Notes: generated by a model from the sequence alone, not told the origin. A stretch of DNA of 64,000 nucleotides from Streptomyces mutabilis (GCF_014649815.1 NZ_BMTT01000003.1:310001-374000); one strand, 5' to 3'; positions 1-8,766 are shown, numbered from the stretch's first letter. Program-made: numbers and translations.

Positions 1-158
1 CCGAGGGGCTTCTCCGGCGGGGAGTAGCCCTCGTCCAGCGTGTCGTCGTAGGTCCGCTCGTCGACGGCGTCCTGGAGGTCGAGGGGCGTGGCGTCCTCCT
101 GCTCCTCGTTGTTCCCGGTGGGCTGGTAGACGTCGTCGGCCATCGGGTCCGTGCCCAT
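1..158 (-). CDS. DUF5709 family protein, N-terminal part (cut by window edge)
   Basis: The frame opens with ATG at 158 behind a GAGGGAGG ribosome site and runs off the left edge, so only about 52 residues are visible. The visible part is short, acidic and contains DDVYQP near the start and LDEGYSPPEKP near the end of the visible stretch. That pairing is characteristic of the small actinobacterial DUF5709 proteins, whose function is unknown. There is no signal peptide or membrane segment in the visible part. The family call rests on the YSPPE motif and the acidic spacer; the biological role cannot be stated. Confidence 0.75.
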   Translation of the reverse strand, partial: MGTDPMADDVYQPTGNNEEQEDATPLDLQDAVDERTYDDTLDEGYSPPEKPL

Positions 159-255
159 CGCTGCCTCCCTCTCGCGCTGCGTCGGCTCGGTGGTCTCGGT
201 GTGCGGTTCGCGTTTCCCGATAAGCGATCTCTAACCCGTTCCGGCGGGATGATCT

Positions 256-1734
256 TCACCCACGGGGCGCGACGCGAACGGTCAGATCGGTGATGCGGTG
301 CGGGGTCCAGTCGCGGGCGTAGCCGGGCGCGCCGCCGCCCGGGCCGGTGACGGCGGCGACCGGGAGACGCCGGGCGGTGTCCACGATCTCGGCGGCGGTG
401 GTGTTCTCGTTGTTCCCGGTGGTCGAGCCGGAGGAGCAGCCGGTGTAGTAGCCGATCGGGATGGACTCGTGCCCGGTGATCAGGCAGGGCGGGCGGACCC
501 CGAGCCGGTGCAGTTCGTCCGCGACGCGGGCCCAGTCCTCGCGGCTGGCGACGTTGCGGTCCACGGTGCCCTCGAGGACGGCGAACTGCACCGCGAGGTG
601 ACCGGCCAGCGCGAGCGCGACCATGGGCGCGGCCACCGGCCGCCACCGCCCCTGCCGCGTCCGGACCAAGTGCCACAGCCCGTCGGCCACCGGGATCGCC
701 AGCAGGGCGTAGGCGGGCTGGAGGAAGCGCGGCGCCGCGTAGCCGATCATGAACAGGTAGGGTGCCGCGGCCGTGACGGCGCAGACGAACGGGATCAGCG
801 TGCGGGCGGTGCGCCGCACCCGGGCCGCGACGACGACGCCCAGGACGGCGACGAACGGCAGGACGATCCACCAAGCGGTGACCACCGGGTGCGGCATCGA
901 CCCGGTGCAGGGCCGGCACAAACCCCGGCCGCCCAGGCTGCGCATCTGGTCGTCGACGGCGATGTTCCAGCCGAGGCCGCCCTGGATCTCCGAGGCCCTC
1001 GACAGCCGCTCCCCGAGGCCGCCGTACCAGCCGTACGCCTCGATCACCCACTCCACTCCCCCGGCCGCCAGACCGCCCACGAGGGCGAGCAGCAGGAGCC
1101 GGCGGCGGCGTACGAGGACCAGGACCAGCAGCGGCAGAGCCACCCAGACGGCGTCGGTGGGCCGCATCCACGCCATCAGCGCGGCGCCGGCCACCACACC
1201 CCACAGCGCGGTCCGGCCGGAGTGCCCCTGCCAGGACCGCAGGAAGCACCCCACGCAGATCAGGGCGCCGATCGCGACCCAGTAATTGGGCATGGCCTGG
1301 GGGCCGTAGAACAGCGTCACCCACAGGGTGGCGAAGAACGCGCCGGCGGTGGCCAGGACGCGGGCCGGGAACAGTCCTTTCCAGGCGCGCAGGGCGAGGT
1401 ACAGACCGGCGCCGGAGAGCAGGGCGAGGTAGACGCGCAGCAGTTCGGTGGAGGACGACCAGGACGCTACGGGCGCCACCAGCAGGGAGACGCCGCGGGC
1501 GCGCGGTGCGCTGAAGAAGGCGGCGGGGTGGTGGGTGGTGACCTGGCTGGTGTACACGATCTCGTCCCAGCCGAGGCCCATCCACGGGTGGACGAAGGCC
1601 AGCTGGGCGAGGGTGAACACGGCGGCCACCGCGGCGAGCAGGGCGTCGCCGCGCAGGCGTCGCGGGGTGCCGGGCGGCGCGGCCGGCTCGCCCCGTCGTC
1701 TGCCGGCGAGCATGGCGTTCGCGCCGTCGGTCAT
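256..1734 (-). CDS. Polytopic membrane protein, GT-C glycosyltransferase-like
   Basis: A 492-residue integral membrane protein starting at ATG 1734 behind GAGGGGTG. A basic N-terminus of about 28 residues is followed by a first membrane helix and then the acidic loop motif GWDE near residue 55. Roughly nine to ten further hydrophobic segments reach residue 390, and a soluble tail carries several Cys residues. A GWDE/GxDE-type motif in the first extracytoplasmic loop is the usual catalytic or metal-binding position of lipid-linked GT-C glycosyltransferases of the PMT/ArnT/DUF2029 kind. The substrate cannot be told from sequence. It stands alone between DUF5709 and the GH65 gene. Confidence 0.6.
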   Translation of the reverse strand: MTDGANAMLAGRRRGEPAAPPGTPRRLRGDALLAAVAAVFTLAQLAFVHPWMGLGWDEIVYTSQVTTHHPAAFFSAPRARGVSLLVAPVASWSSSTELLRVYLALLSGAGLYLALRAWKGLFPARVLATAGAFFATLWVTLFYGPQAMPNYWVAIGALICVGCFLRSWQGHSGRTALWGVVAGAALMAWMRPTDAVWVALPLLVLVLVRRRRLLLLALVGGLAAGGVEWVIEAYGWYGGLGERLSRASEIQGGLGWNIAVDDQMRSLGGRGLCRPCTGSMPHPVVTAWWIVLPFVAVLGVVVAARVRRTARTLIPFVCAVTAAAPYLFMIGYAAPRFLQPAYALLAIPVADGLWHLVRTRQGRWRPVAAPMVALALAGHLAVQFAVLEGTVDRNVASREDWARVADELHRLGVRPPCLITGHESIPIGYYTGCSSGSTTGNNENTTAAEIVDTARRLPVAAVTGPGGGAPGYARDWTPHRITDLTVRVAPRG

Positions 1735-1907
1735 CGTGCACCCCTCACGCCCGCTCGTCGCGGGGTCGTCCGGTCCTCACCTCCTGCCGCCGCTGAGCGG
1801 GAACCCGGAAGTCGGATCACATGGTCAAACTAGTGCGCGGGGTACGGCCGCGCAGGGTGGAACTCGGCCAGTCGCGCGATTGGGTCGGTTCCGGTCCGCG
1901 GGTCCCG

Positions 1908-4262
1908 TCAACGGGCGTTGGGGCGTCGGTGCGGGGGTTGTTCGGGGGTGGGACGCCGTTCGGGCGCGGGGATCGTGCGGGTGACGGGCCCGTCCCCGCT
2001 CACGGCCAGCGGCGTCCCGTGGTGGTGGATGGTGAGGGGCTCGCCCGCCAGCAGGATGTACGTCGCCCTGTCGGCGCGGACCTCCACGCGCAGGCACCGG
2101 CCGCGGAACTGGAGCCGGAAGGCGAGACGGCTGAACTTCTCGGGCAGCCGCGGCGTGAACCGGAGGCTGTCGCCCTCCCGGCGGGTGCCGCCGAAGCCGG
2201 CGACCAGCGCCAACCACGTACCGGCGAGCGAGGCGATGTGGAGTCCGTCGCGGGTGTTGTGCTCCAGGTCCGCGAGGTCCATCAGCGCGGCCTCGGCGGC
2301 GTAGTCGTAGGCCAGGCGCAGGTGTCCGGTCTGGGCGGCGACGACGGCCTGGCAGCAGGCGGACAGGGAGGAGTCCCGCACCGTGAGCGGTTCGTAGTAG
2401 GCGAAGTTGCGGGCGATCTGGTCCTCGTCGCAGTGGGCGTCGAACCAGCTGCCGCAGGTGTACATCGCCAGCACGAGGTCGGACTGCTTGATCACCTGTT
2501 TGCGGTAGAGGTCGAAGTAGGGGAAGTGCAGCATCAGCGGGTACTGGTCGGCGGCGGTGCGGGCGAAGTCCCAGCGCTGGTGGCGGGTGAAGCCCGCGTG
2601 CTGCTCGTGGACGCCGATCTCCTCGTTGTAGGGGATGTGCACGGACTCGGCGGCGTCGCGCCAGGCGGCGCTCTCCTCGTCGTCCACGCCGAGCCGGGCC
2701 GCGTCGTCGGGGTGGCGTTCGCAGGCGTCGGCCGCGGCGAGGAGGTTCGAGCGCGCCATGAGGTTGGTGTACGTGTTGTCGTCGACGATGGCGCTGTACT
2801 CGTCCGGACCTGTGACGCCGTCGATGTGGAAGACGCCGTGGTGGTCGTGGTGGCCCAGCGAGCGCCAGAGCCGGGCCGTCTCCACCAGGAGTTCGAGGGC
2901 GGTGTCGCGTTCGAAGTCGGTGTCGCCGGTCGCCGCCGTGTAGCGCACCGCGGCGTGCGCGATGTCGGCGGCCACGTGGAAGGCGGCCGTGCCGGCCGGC
3001 CAGTAGGCGGAGCCCTCCGAGCCGTCGATGGTCCGCCACGGGAACGCGGCGCCGCGCAGGCCGAGCTGGGTGGCGCGGTCCCGGGCGGCGGGCAGGGTGT
3101 CCCGGCGCCAGCGCAGCGCCTCGGCGACGGCCCTGGGCTCGGTGTAGGTCAGCACGGGCAACACGAACATCTCGGTGTCCCAGAACGCGTGCCCGTCGTA
3201 ACCGGAGCCGGTCAGTCCCTTGGCCGGAACGGCCCGCTGTTCGGCGCGGGCGCCGGCCTGCAGGACGTGGAACAGGGCGAACCGCACGGCCTGCTGGATC
3301 TCCTCGTCGCCGTGCACCTCGACGTCCGCCCGCGCCCAGAAGTCGTCGAGGTAGGCGCGCTGTTCGGCCACCAGGCCGTCCCAGCCGCTGTGCGCGGCGG
3401 CGGCCAGCGCGGCCTCGACCTGATCGCTCATGGCGGGCCGGGAGCGGGCGCCCGACCAGCCGTGGGCGACGGTCTTGCGCACCCGCAGCCGCTGTCCCGG
3501 TTCCAGCACGGAGGTGATGGTCAGGCGGGCCACGTCCTCGTTGCTCTCGCTGCTGGTGGTGATCTCGCCCGAGGTGTCGACGACGTGGTCGGAGGCCACG
3601 GCGACCCGCAGGCCGCTGCGGCGGGTCCGGTGGAGCAGGCGCAGCCGGGAGCCGACGGCCATGTCCTCCTCGGGCTCCAGGGGTGACCGCAGGGCTCTGG
3701 ACGCACGGGGGTCGCCGTCGGGGTCGGGCAGGCTCTCGTTGGCGACCAGCTCGGACTGGATCACGACCCTGGTCCGGCTGTCGACGGGCTCCACCTCGTA
3801 GGAGACGGCGGCGATGGCCCGCTGGGTGAGGGAGACCAGCCGGGTGGAGCGCACTCGGACGGTGGTGCCGGCCGGGGAGGTCCACTCGCAGGTCCGCTCG
3901 AGGACGCCGCGCCTGAGGTCCAGGGTCCGTTCGTGCTCGACGAGCCGGCCGTAGCGCAGGTCGAAGGGTTCGTCGTCGACCAGCAGGCGCAGCAGCTTGC
4001 CGTTGGTGACGTTGATGACGGTCTGGCCGGACTCCGGGTAGCCGTAGCCCGCTTCGGCGTAGGGGAGCGGGTGGAGTTCGTAGACGCCGTTGAGGTAGCT
4101 GCCGGGCAGGCCGTGCGGTTCGCCCTCGTCGAGGTTGCCGCGCCAGCCGATGTGCCCGTTGGACAGGGCGAAGACGGATTCGCTCTGGGCCAGGAGGTCG
4201 AGGTTGAGGGCCGTCTCGCGCACGGACCAGGGTTCGACGGCGTACGTCCGGTTGGTGATCAC
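1908..4262 (-). CDS. Glycoside hydrolase family 65 protein (disaccharide phosphorylase type)
   Basis: A 784-residue cytoplasmic protein with the three GH65 parts in order: an N-terminal beta-sandwich (about 1-280), the (alpha/alpha)6 catalytic barrel with DTEMFVLP near 380, and a small C-terminal beta domain. The general-acid Glu sits in TGPDEYS at about residue 488. GH65 enzymes phosphorolyse alpha-glucobioses (maltose, trehalose, kojibiose, nigerose) to beta-glucose 1-phosphate and glucose. The specificity cannot be assigned. The GTG start at 4262 overlaps the upstream HAD gene as GTGA, so the two are translationally coupled. That gene encodes a beta-phosphoglucomutase-like protein that would use the product. 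An in-frame extension to 5045 is rejected because it runs through the HAD gene. Confidence 0.9.
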   Translation of the reverse strand: MITNRTYAVEPWSVRETALNLDLLAQSESVFALSNGHIGWRGNLDEGEPHGLPGSYLNGVYELHPLPYAEAGYGYPESGQTVINVTNGKLLRLLVDDEPFDLRYGRLVEHERTLDLRRGVLERTCEWTSPAGTTVRVRSTRLVSLTQRAIAAVSYEVEPVDSRTRVVIQSELVANESLPDPDGDPRASRALRSPLEPEEDMAVGSRLRLLHRTRRSGLRVAVASDHVVDTSGEITTSSESNEDVARLTITSVLEPGQRLRVRKTVAHGWSGARSRPAMSDQVEAALAAAAHSGWDGLVAEQRAYLDDFWARADVEVHGDEEIQQAVRFALFHVLQAGARAEQRAVPAKGLTGSGYDGHAFWDTEMFVLPVLTYTEPRAVAEALRWRRDTLPAARDRATQLGLRGAAFPWRTIDGSEGSAYWPAGTAAFHVAADIAHAAVRYTAATGDTDFERDTALELLVETARLWRSLGHHDHHGVFHIDGVTGPDEYSAIVDDNTYTNLMARSNLLAAADACERHPDDAARLGVDDEESAAWRDAAESVHIPYNEEIGVHEQHAGFTRHQRWDFARTAADQYPLMLHFPYFDLYRKQVIKQSDLVLAMYTCGSWFDAHCDEDQIARNFAYYEPLTVRDSSLSACCQAVVAAQTGHLRLAYDYAAEAALMDLADLEHNTRDGLHIASLAGTWLALVAGFGGTRREGDSLRFTPRLPEKFSRLAFRLQFRGRCLRVEVRADRATYILLAGEPLTIHHHGTPLAVSGDGPVTRTIPAPERRPTPEQPPHRRPNAR

Positions 4263-5008
4263 GCGTCGCCCCCCAGTTCGGCGAGGTCCTTGACGACGTG
4301 GTCCGCGCCGTGGGCGTAGAGGGCGTCGGTCTGGCCGACGCGGTCCACGCCGACGACGTACCCGAAGTGTCCGGAGCGGCCCGCCTCCATGCCTGCCAGC
4401 GCGTCCTCGAAGACGGCGGCGCGGGACGGTTCGACGCCGAGGTCGCGGGCGGCGGCGAGGAAGGTGTCGGGGCGCGGTTTGCCCGGCAGCCCCCGTTCGC
4501 GGGCCACCACGCCGTCGACGCGTACGTCGAACAGGCGCTCGGCGTCGATGGAGCGCAGGACGTCCAGGGTGTTGGCGCTGGAGGAGACGATCGCGGTGGC
4601 GAGGCCGGCGGCGCGGACCGCGTCGATGTAGCGCAGCGTGCCCTCGTAGGGCTGCACGCCGTCGTTGCGGATCTTCTCCAGGACCAGTTCGTTCTTGCGG
4701 TTGCCGACGCCGCCCACGGTCAGGGCGTCCGGTGGGTCGTCCGGGCCGCCCTCGGGCAGGTCGATACCGCGGGAGGCGAGGAAGGTGCGCACCCCGTCGG
4801 CACGGGGGCGGCCGTCGACGTACTCGTCGTAGTCGGAGTCGGTGAAGGGCCGGAAATCCGCGCCGTCCCGCTCGCGCAGGAAGGCGTCGAAGGTCTCCTT
4901 CCACGCGGCGGCGTGCACCACCGCCGTTTTGGTGACGACCCCGTCGAGGTCGAAGAGGCAGGCCTGGATGGCGTCGGGAAGTCCCAGCTGCGTCGTCATA
5001 CCCGACAC
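4259..5008 (-). CDS. HAD-superfamily beta-phosphoglucomutase-like phosphatase/mutase
   Basis: A 249-residue HAD hydrolase. Motif I FDLDGVV (Asp20 and Asp22) is followed by a helical cap, motif II with SSSAN near residue 145, a Lys in GKPRPD and motif IV FEDALAG. The cap and the fused-like pairing with a GH65 enzyme indicate a beta-phosphoglucomutase that converts beta-glucose 1-phosphate to glucose 6-phosphate. Together the two genes form a catabolic route for an alpha-linked disaccharide. The start is GTG 5008, or ATG 4999 in the same frame; neither has a strong ribosome site. The stop overlaps the GH65 start by four bases. Confidence 0.85.
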   Translation of the reverse strand: MSGMTTQLGLPDAIQACLFDLDGVVTKTAVVHAAAWKETFDAFLRERDGADFRPFTDSDYDEYVDGRPRADGVRTFLASRGIDLPEGGPDDPPDALTVGGVGNRKNELVLEKIRNDGVQPYEGTLRYIDAVRAAGLATAIVSSSANTLDVLRSIDAERLFDVRVDGVVARERGLPGKPRPDTFLAAARDLGVEPSRAAVFEDALAGMEAGRSGHFGYVVGVDRVGQTDALYAHGADHVVKDLAELGGDA

Positions 5009-5053
5009 AGTTCCCCGCCGGGGCGGGTCCGATCAGGTGACACACTCTGCGGT

Positions 5054-5728
5054 GTGCCGCTGACTTTCGACGACCTCCTCGCCCGTGCCCGCTCGCTGCC
5101 CCGGGGCGGACGGCGCGCGATCCTCGGTATCGCCGGCAGCCCCGGGGCCGGCAAGACCACGCTCGCCGAATGCCTGGTGCGGGAGTTGAACGGGACCGGC
5201 GAACCGTGGGTCGCGCACGTCCCCATGGACGGCTTCCACCTCGCCGACGCCGAACTGGACCGGCTGGGCCGCCGGGACCGCAAGGGCGCGCCCGACACCT
5301 TCGACGCGGCCGGGTACGCGGCGCTGCTGCGCCGCCTGCGCGAGGAGGCGCCGGGCGGCGGGGAGGCCGTCGGCGACACCGTGTATGCGCCCGGCTTCGA
5401 GCGCGTGCTGGAGCAGCCGATCGCCGGGGCCGTGCCGGTACCGCCGTCGGCGCGGCTGGTCGTGACGGAGGGCAACTACCTGCTGCTGGGCTGCGGCGCC
5501 TGGGAGCGGGTGCGTTCCGGGCTCGACGAGGTGTGGTTCTGCGAACTCCCGGAGCCGGAACGGATCCGGCGCCTGGTGGCCCGTCACGAGCGGTTCGGCA
5601 AGTCCCACGCGGACGCGGTTGCCTGGGTCCTGGGCAGCGACCAACGAAACGCCGACCTGGTCGCGGCCACCCGGGCCCGCGCCGACCTCGTGGTGCCCGA
5701 AGGCGCGATGCCGGTCACCCGGTCATGA
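5054..5728 (+). CDS. P-loop nucleoside/nucleotide kinase family protein (uridine/pantothenate kinase-like)
   Basis: A 224-residue cytoplasmic kinase. The Walker A motif GSPGAGKTT is at residues 28-36, followed by HVPMDGFHLAD, TEGNYLLL and a C-terminal LID-like region with RRLVARH. The MDGFH motif and overall length match the panK/uridine kinase-like YggC/FrcK group. The substrate is unknown; a sugar or nucleoside would fit. The chosen GTG at 5054 is directly before PLTFDDLL; the frame stays open far upstream but that part is antisense to the HAD gene. The gene diverges from the HAD gene by 45 bp, and its stop overlaps the convergent DUF3662 stop by six bases. Confidence 0.8.
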   Translation: MPLTFDDLLARARSLPRGGRRAILGIAGSPGAGKTTLAECLVRELNGTGEPWVAHVPMDGFHLADAELDRLGRRDRKGAPDTFDAAGYAALLRRLREEAPGGGEAVGDTVYAPGFERVLEQPIAGAVPVPPSARLVVTEGNYLLLGCGAWERVRSGLDEVWFCELPEPERIRRLVARHERFGKSHADAVAWVLGSDQRNADLVAATRARADLVVPEGAMPVTRS

Positions 5729-6148
5729 ACCACCGCCCGGGAGGCGCGGCCGCTCCGCGTGCGGGAAGCCGTCGGCGCTCACGTGCGGCAGGACGCCGCT
5801 CGCCACGCGGTAGCGCCCGTTCGGCACGTCGTCCGACCTGGCGATGTGCACGGCCAGCGGGCCGGCCCACTCGTAGCCGCGCCGTTCGGCGTGCCGGGCC
5901 AGGCTGTCGGTGAGCACCTGGCCCACCCGGCCGTCGCGGCGCGTCAGTTCGTCGTGGACGACGTCGGCGAGCACGACGTCGTAGGCGTTGGGGACCATGA
6001 CCCGTCCCGCCGGGGAGACCACGGCTTTGCTGTCGCATTCGGTGCGCAGGGCGTCGAGGAGTTCGACGGGTTCCTTGCCGAAGGCGCGCGCCCACAGTGC
6101 TCCCATGCGGTTCTCGAGTGTCTTCTCCAGCGCGCTGATGGCGCCCAT
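5723..6148 (-). CDS. Stand-alone FhaA N-terminal (DUF3662) domain protein
   Basis: A 141-residue protein that corresponds to the N-terminal DUF3662 domain of FhaA. It has the LxNRMGALWARAFGKEPVEL start, CDSKAV, VPNAYDVVL and a C-terminal GRYRVASG motif. FhaA proteins normally continue through a long linker to a forkhead-associated domain that reads phosphothreonine. Here the protein ends right after DUF3662. ATG 6148 is chosen over GTG 6157 because AGGTG lies 6-7 bases upstream of it and FhaA proteins begin with MG. The role is unknown; it may act as a partner or competitor of FhaA in the cell-wall Ser/Thr kinase network, which is inference. Confidence 0.75.
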   Translation of the reverse strand: MGAISALEKTLENRMGALWARAFGKEPVELLDALRTECDSKAVVSPAGRVMVPNAYDVVLADVVHDELTRRDGRVGQVLTDSLARHAERRGYEWAGPLAVHIARSDDVPNGRYRVASGVLPHVSADGFPHAERPRLPGGGS

Positions 6149-6178
6149 ACGGTTCACCTGCCGGGGGTGTGCGCGGGA

Positions 6179-6219
6179 CCGGCCGCCCGGGTGGCGTGGC
6201 CGGTCGCCCGGGTGGCGTG
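6179..6219. repeat. 20-bp direct tandem repeat upstream of the DUF3662 gene
   Basis: Two copies of a CCGGYCGCCCGGGTGGCGTG unit lie at 6179-6198 and 6200-6219, with one mismatch between them. They sit in the 5' region of the DUF3662 gene and downstream of the small acidic gene. Slippage duplication is the simplest explanation; a regulatory role is not shown. Confidence 0.6.
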
Positions 6220-6244
6220 CGTTCGTGGCGCGGTCACCGGGCGG

Positions 6245-6409
6245 TCATCGCTCGTCGTAGTCGTCGGGTTGGACGTGCGCCTCCTCAAGGGCCTCGCGCA
6301 TGGTCCGGCCGGTGCCTCCCGGCGGGCGGGGCGTCTCCTCGTCCTCGCGCCGGTCGAGGACGTCGTCGGTGGTGTCGGTCTTCGGCCGGTTCTCTTCCGG
6401 GACGGTCAT
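6245..6409 (-). CDS. Small acidic hypothetical protein (54 aa)
   Basis: A 54-residue hydrophilic, highly charged protein starting MTVPEENRPKTD, with ATG at 6409 and GAAAGG about 7 bases upstream. The frame extends further to 6448, but the ribosome site favours the internal ATG. It has a run of Asp/Glu/Arg, the motif TGRTMREALEEAH near the C-terminus, and no Cys or membrane segment. The composition suggests an intrinsically disordered small protein of the kind common in Streptomyces. No function can be assigned. Confidence 0.55.
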   Translation of the reverse strand: MTVPEENRPKTDTTDDVLDRREDEETPRPPGGTGRTMREALEEAHVQPDDYDER

Positions 6410-6612
6410 GACGGTGCCTTTCGTGCTGCTCTGCGGTCGCTTCCGCAACGGCGGGTTCCCGGTCGGCGCGGGGCTATCCCCGCCCGGTGCGATGCCGGTC
6501 GCGCGGGGCGGGATCCGGCGTCGCGGGGCGGCGGAACGGCCCTGTACACCGCCCTGCCGGTCACGAGGGGTGAGCTATGTTGACCTCCGTGGGAGACAAA
6601 GGAGGCGCACCC

Positions 6613-7530
6613 GTGCCATCGCCGCAGCAGGCCCGCGCACAGGCATCGGCGATCACCTCGGGACGTGCGGCCGAGGAGACGGAGGTCTCCGCCACGTCCC
6701 GGCTCAGGACACTGTTCGACCGGCCCCGCCTGTCCCCGGGGCAGCGGCGCATCGCGCAGTACCTGATCGAGCACCTCACCGAGGCGGCGTTCCTGTCGAT
6801 CACCGACCTCGCCGACCGGGCGGGCGTCAGCCAGCCCTCGGTGACGCGGTTCGCCTCGGCGGTGGGCTTCAGCGGATACCCGGCACTGCGGGAGCGGCTC
6901 CAGTCGATCGCGCTGGGCGGCCGGGGCGGCGTCCCGGCCGAGGAGAACCGGGGCAACGAGCTCCAGGCCGCCGTCGACGCCGAGATCGAGAATCTGGAGA
7001 ACCTGCGGCGCGACTTCGCCGACGCCGACCGGGTGATCGACGTCGGCCGCAAGCTGGCCGCCTCGGCGCCGCTGACCGTTCTCGGACTGCGCATCTCCGT
7101 CTCGCTCGCCGAGTACTTCGCCTACGCGGCCCGCCGGGTCCACCCGGACGTGCGTCTGGTGACCCACGGCGGCAGCGTCGCCTACGACGCCCTGCTGCAG
7201 TCGCGCGAGGCGGGCGGTACCTGGGTGCTGGCCTTCTCCATGCCCCGGCACGCCCAGGAGACCCTGAACGCGGTCCGGGTGGCGCGCGGGGCCGGACTGA
7301 AGGTGGCGCTGATCACCGACCTGGCCCTCGGCCCCGTCGTCGACGAGGCCGACGTCACCTTCGCCACGGGGACGGGGTCACGGCTGGTCTTCGACTCCTA
7401 CGCGGCGCCCGGGGTGATGTGCGCGGCCCTGCTCCAGGCCATGACCGACGCCGATCCCGAGCGGACCCAGGCCCGGTTGGAGGAGTACGAGCAGGTCGCG
7501 GACCAGCACCAGTTCTTCCTCCGGGACTGA
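6613..7530 (+). CDS. MurR/RpiR family transcriptional regulator
   Basis: A 305-residue regulator with an N-terminal HTH_6 domain (about residues 25-100, with ITDLADRAGVSQPSVTRFA as recognition helix) and a C-terminal SIS sugar-isomerase domain (about 120-270) for a phosphosugar effector. The start is GTG 6613 because AAAGGAGG at 6597-6605 is ideally spaced; an in-frame ATG at 6577 lies upstream of that ribosome site. RpiR proteins usually control sugar-phosphate or amino-sugar catabolism. No sugar operon sits beside it, but the AT-rich intergenic region just downstream has palindromes that could be its operators. Confidence 0.9.
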   Translation: MPSPQQARAQASAITSGRAAEETEVSATSRLRTLFDRPRLSPGQRRIAQYLIEHLTEAAFLSITDLADRAGVSQPSVTRFASAVGFSGYPALRERLQSIALGGRGGVPAEENRGNELQAAVDAEIENLENLRRDFADADRVIDVGRKLAASAPLTVLGLRISVSLAEYFAYAARRVHPDVRLVTHGGSVAYDALLQSREAGGTWVLAFSMPRHAQETLNAVRVARGAGLKVALITDLALGPVVDEADVTFATGTGSRLVFDSYAAPGVMCAALLQAMTDADPERTQARLEEYEQVADQHQFFLRD

Positions 7531-7600
7531 TCCGTCCACCCCGGCCGGGAGCACGCCCGGCGATCGGTCGGCGCGGACGGGGACCACGGGGTTCATCCGG

Positions 7601-7670
7601 AATCAAGTCAAAAGCAGGCATGAATGTTTTCATACGCCTTGCAAAGCAGATGGCATATATAAATACTGCT
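7601..7670. promoter_or_regulatory. AT-rich palindromic region, candidate promoter/operator
   Basis: This 70-bp patch is far richer in A+T than its surroundings. It contains the inverted repeat ATGAA-TGTT-TTCAT (7620-7633), the longer AGCAG-N16-CTGCT (7645-7670) flanking a TATATAAAT core, and a direct repeat AAAGCAG (7611-7617 and 7643-7649). It lies between the RpiR gene and the 124-aa gene at 7877. It looks like a regulated promoter; which protein binds is unknown, with RpiR next door the first candidate. Confidence 0.5.
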
Positions 7671-7876
7671 CACGGATCGCGACCCGGCCGCCCCGGGACG
7701 CGTCCGCACCTGCGTGAACATCCTGACCGCCGGCTCCTACCCGCTCCGGCGTGCCCGGATGTTCCGTCGGGCACCGCCTGCGCGAGCGCCCGCGGCGGTC
7801 CCGGTCGTCCCCTGGACCGGGACCGCCTCCCACCGTCGCCCACCCCGCCGACGCCGCCACACCGGAAGCGATGATC

Positions 7877-8251
7877 ATGCCCCTGACGACCACGCGCACC
7901 AGCCCGGACTGGCCCTGCCAGGTGAAGGCGCCCGGTAGTTACGACTGGGAACGCTCGGCGGCCAAGTGGCTGCGCGAGCTGGTGCCGGCCCGCTACGCCG
8001 GCTATCCGGCGCTCATCCGCCACCCCGTGCTGCTCGCCCGCCATGCGCAGATCCAGGTGCAGCACGAGATCCGGGTGGCGCGCACCGCCCTGCAGACCGC
8101 CCGGGCCGATCTGCCCCGGCTCGGAATGCCCGAGTCGGTCATCGAACACACCATCAAGCTGTACGCGGCGGAGCTCCTGCAGTTGCAGCACATCGCGCGC
8201 AGCGTGCGGGCGGTCACCGAGGCGCTGGTGGAGCGCGGCGCCGGGCGCTGA
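7877..8251 (+). CDS. Conserved hypothetical protein (124 aa)
   Basis: A soluble 124-residue protein of largely helical composition. It has no signal peptide, no Cys-based metal site and a single Cys. Motifs that may help a search are SYDWERSAAKWLREL near residue 20 and ADLPRLGMPESVIEH near residue 75. ATG 7877 is preferred over ATG 7871 because CGGAAG is 8-9 bases upstream of it. The protein follows the AT-rich regulatory patch, so it is probably the gene served by that promoter. I do not recognise a functional family. Confidence 0.6.
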   Translation: MPLTTTRTSPDWPCQVKAPGSYDWERSAAKWLRELVPARYAGYPALIRHPVLLARHAQIQVQHEIRVARTALQTARADLPRLGMPESVIEHTIKLYAAELLQLQHIARSVRAVTEALVERGAGR

Positions 8252-8277
8252 ACCGGCCCGTCCACCGTGAGCGGGCG

Positions 8278-8766
8278 TCAGTCCACCGGATGGCCCGCCA
8301 CGATGTCCGCGGCGTCGGACAGCCTCAGCAGTGGCCCGCCGGCCCGGTCCCGCCCGCCCCACTCGACGGGATCGAGGACGAACCCGACGTGGTCGCCCCC
8401 GGCGACGCGCTCCACGACGCGCCCGACGAACCACGCCTCGGCATCCTCCAGCAGCACCGCCCCGCCGTGGCCCTCGCGCCAGCGGACCCGCCCGAACTTG
8501 TCCACCTCGTCGCCGGTCCGCCCGCCGAAGAGTTCGGCCGTCGCGTGCTGGTCGCGGGCGAGGAGATGAACGGCCAGGAAGTCGGCGGACCGCGCTACCC
8601 GGAAAGTCCGGTTGACCTCGGAGAGCCAGACGGCGTAGCGCACCGGGTCGAGCGAGCACTGCGAGGAGAACCCGGCCAGACACCCCGACCGCTTCCCGCC
8701 CGCCGCGGCCGTCACCACGCACATGTCCGGGTCGAGCCGGCCGACAAACGCGTCCATGCCGGCCAT
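8278..8766 (-). CDS. Flavin reductase-like protein (FMN-binding split barrel)
   Basis: A 162-residue protein with the flavin reductase-like fold signature: VTAAAGGKRSGCLAGFSSQCSLDP early on, an RYAVWLSEVNRTFRVA segment, then FAVHLLARDQ-like and a late GGDHVGFVL stretch. Such proteins bind FMN and either reduce flavin for a two-component oxygenase or bind flavin/heme. ATG 8766 is the first start; ATG 8757 (MDAFVG) is equally possible because neither has a clear ribosome site. It lies 11 bp from the ATP-grasp remnant and has no obvious oxygenase partner in the window. Confidence 0.75.
   Translation of the reverse strand: MAGMDAFVGRLDPDMCVVTAAAGGKRSGCLAGFSSQCSLDPVRYAVWLSEVNRTFRVARSADFLAVHLLARDQHATAELFGGRTGDEVDKFGRVRWREGHGGAVLLEDAEAWFVGRVVERVAGGDHVGFVLDPVEWGGRDRAGGPLLRLSDAADIVAGHPVD

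Noticed and set aside
4263-5045. In-frame N-terminal extension of the GH65 protein
   Set aside because: It runs fully through the HAD gene in another frame and its composition (Arg/Pro-rich) is that of a shadow frame; the GTGA overlap gives a natural start.
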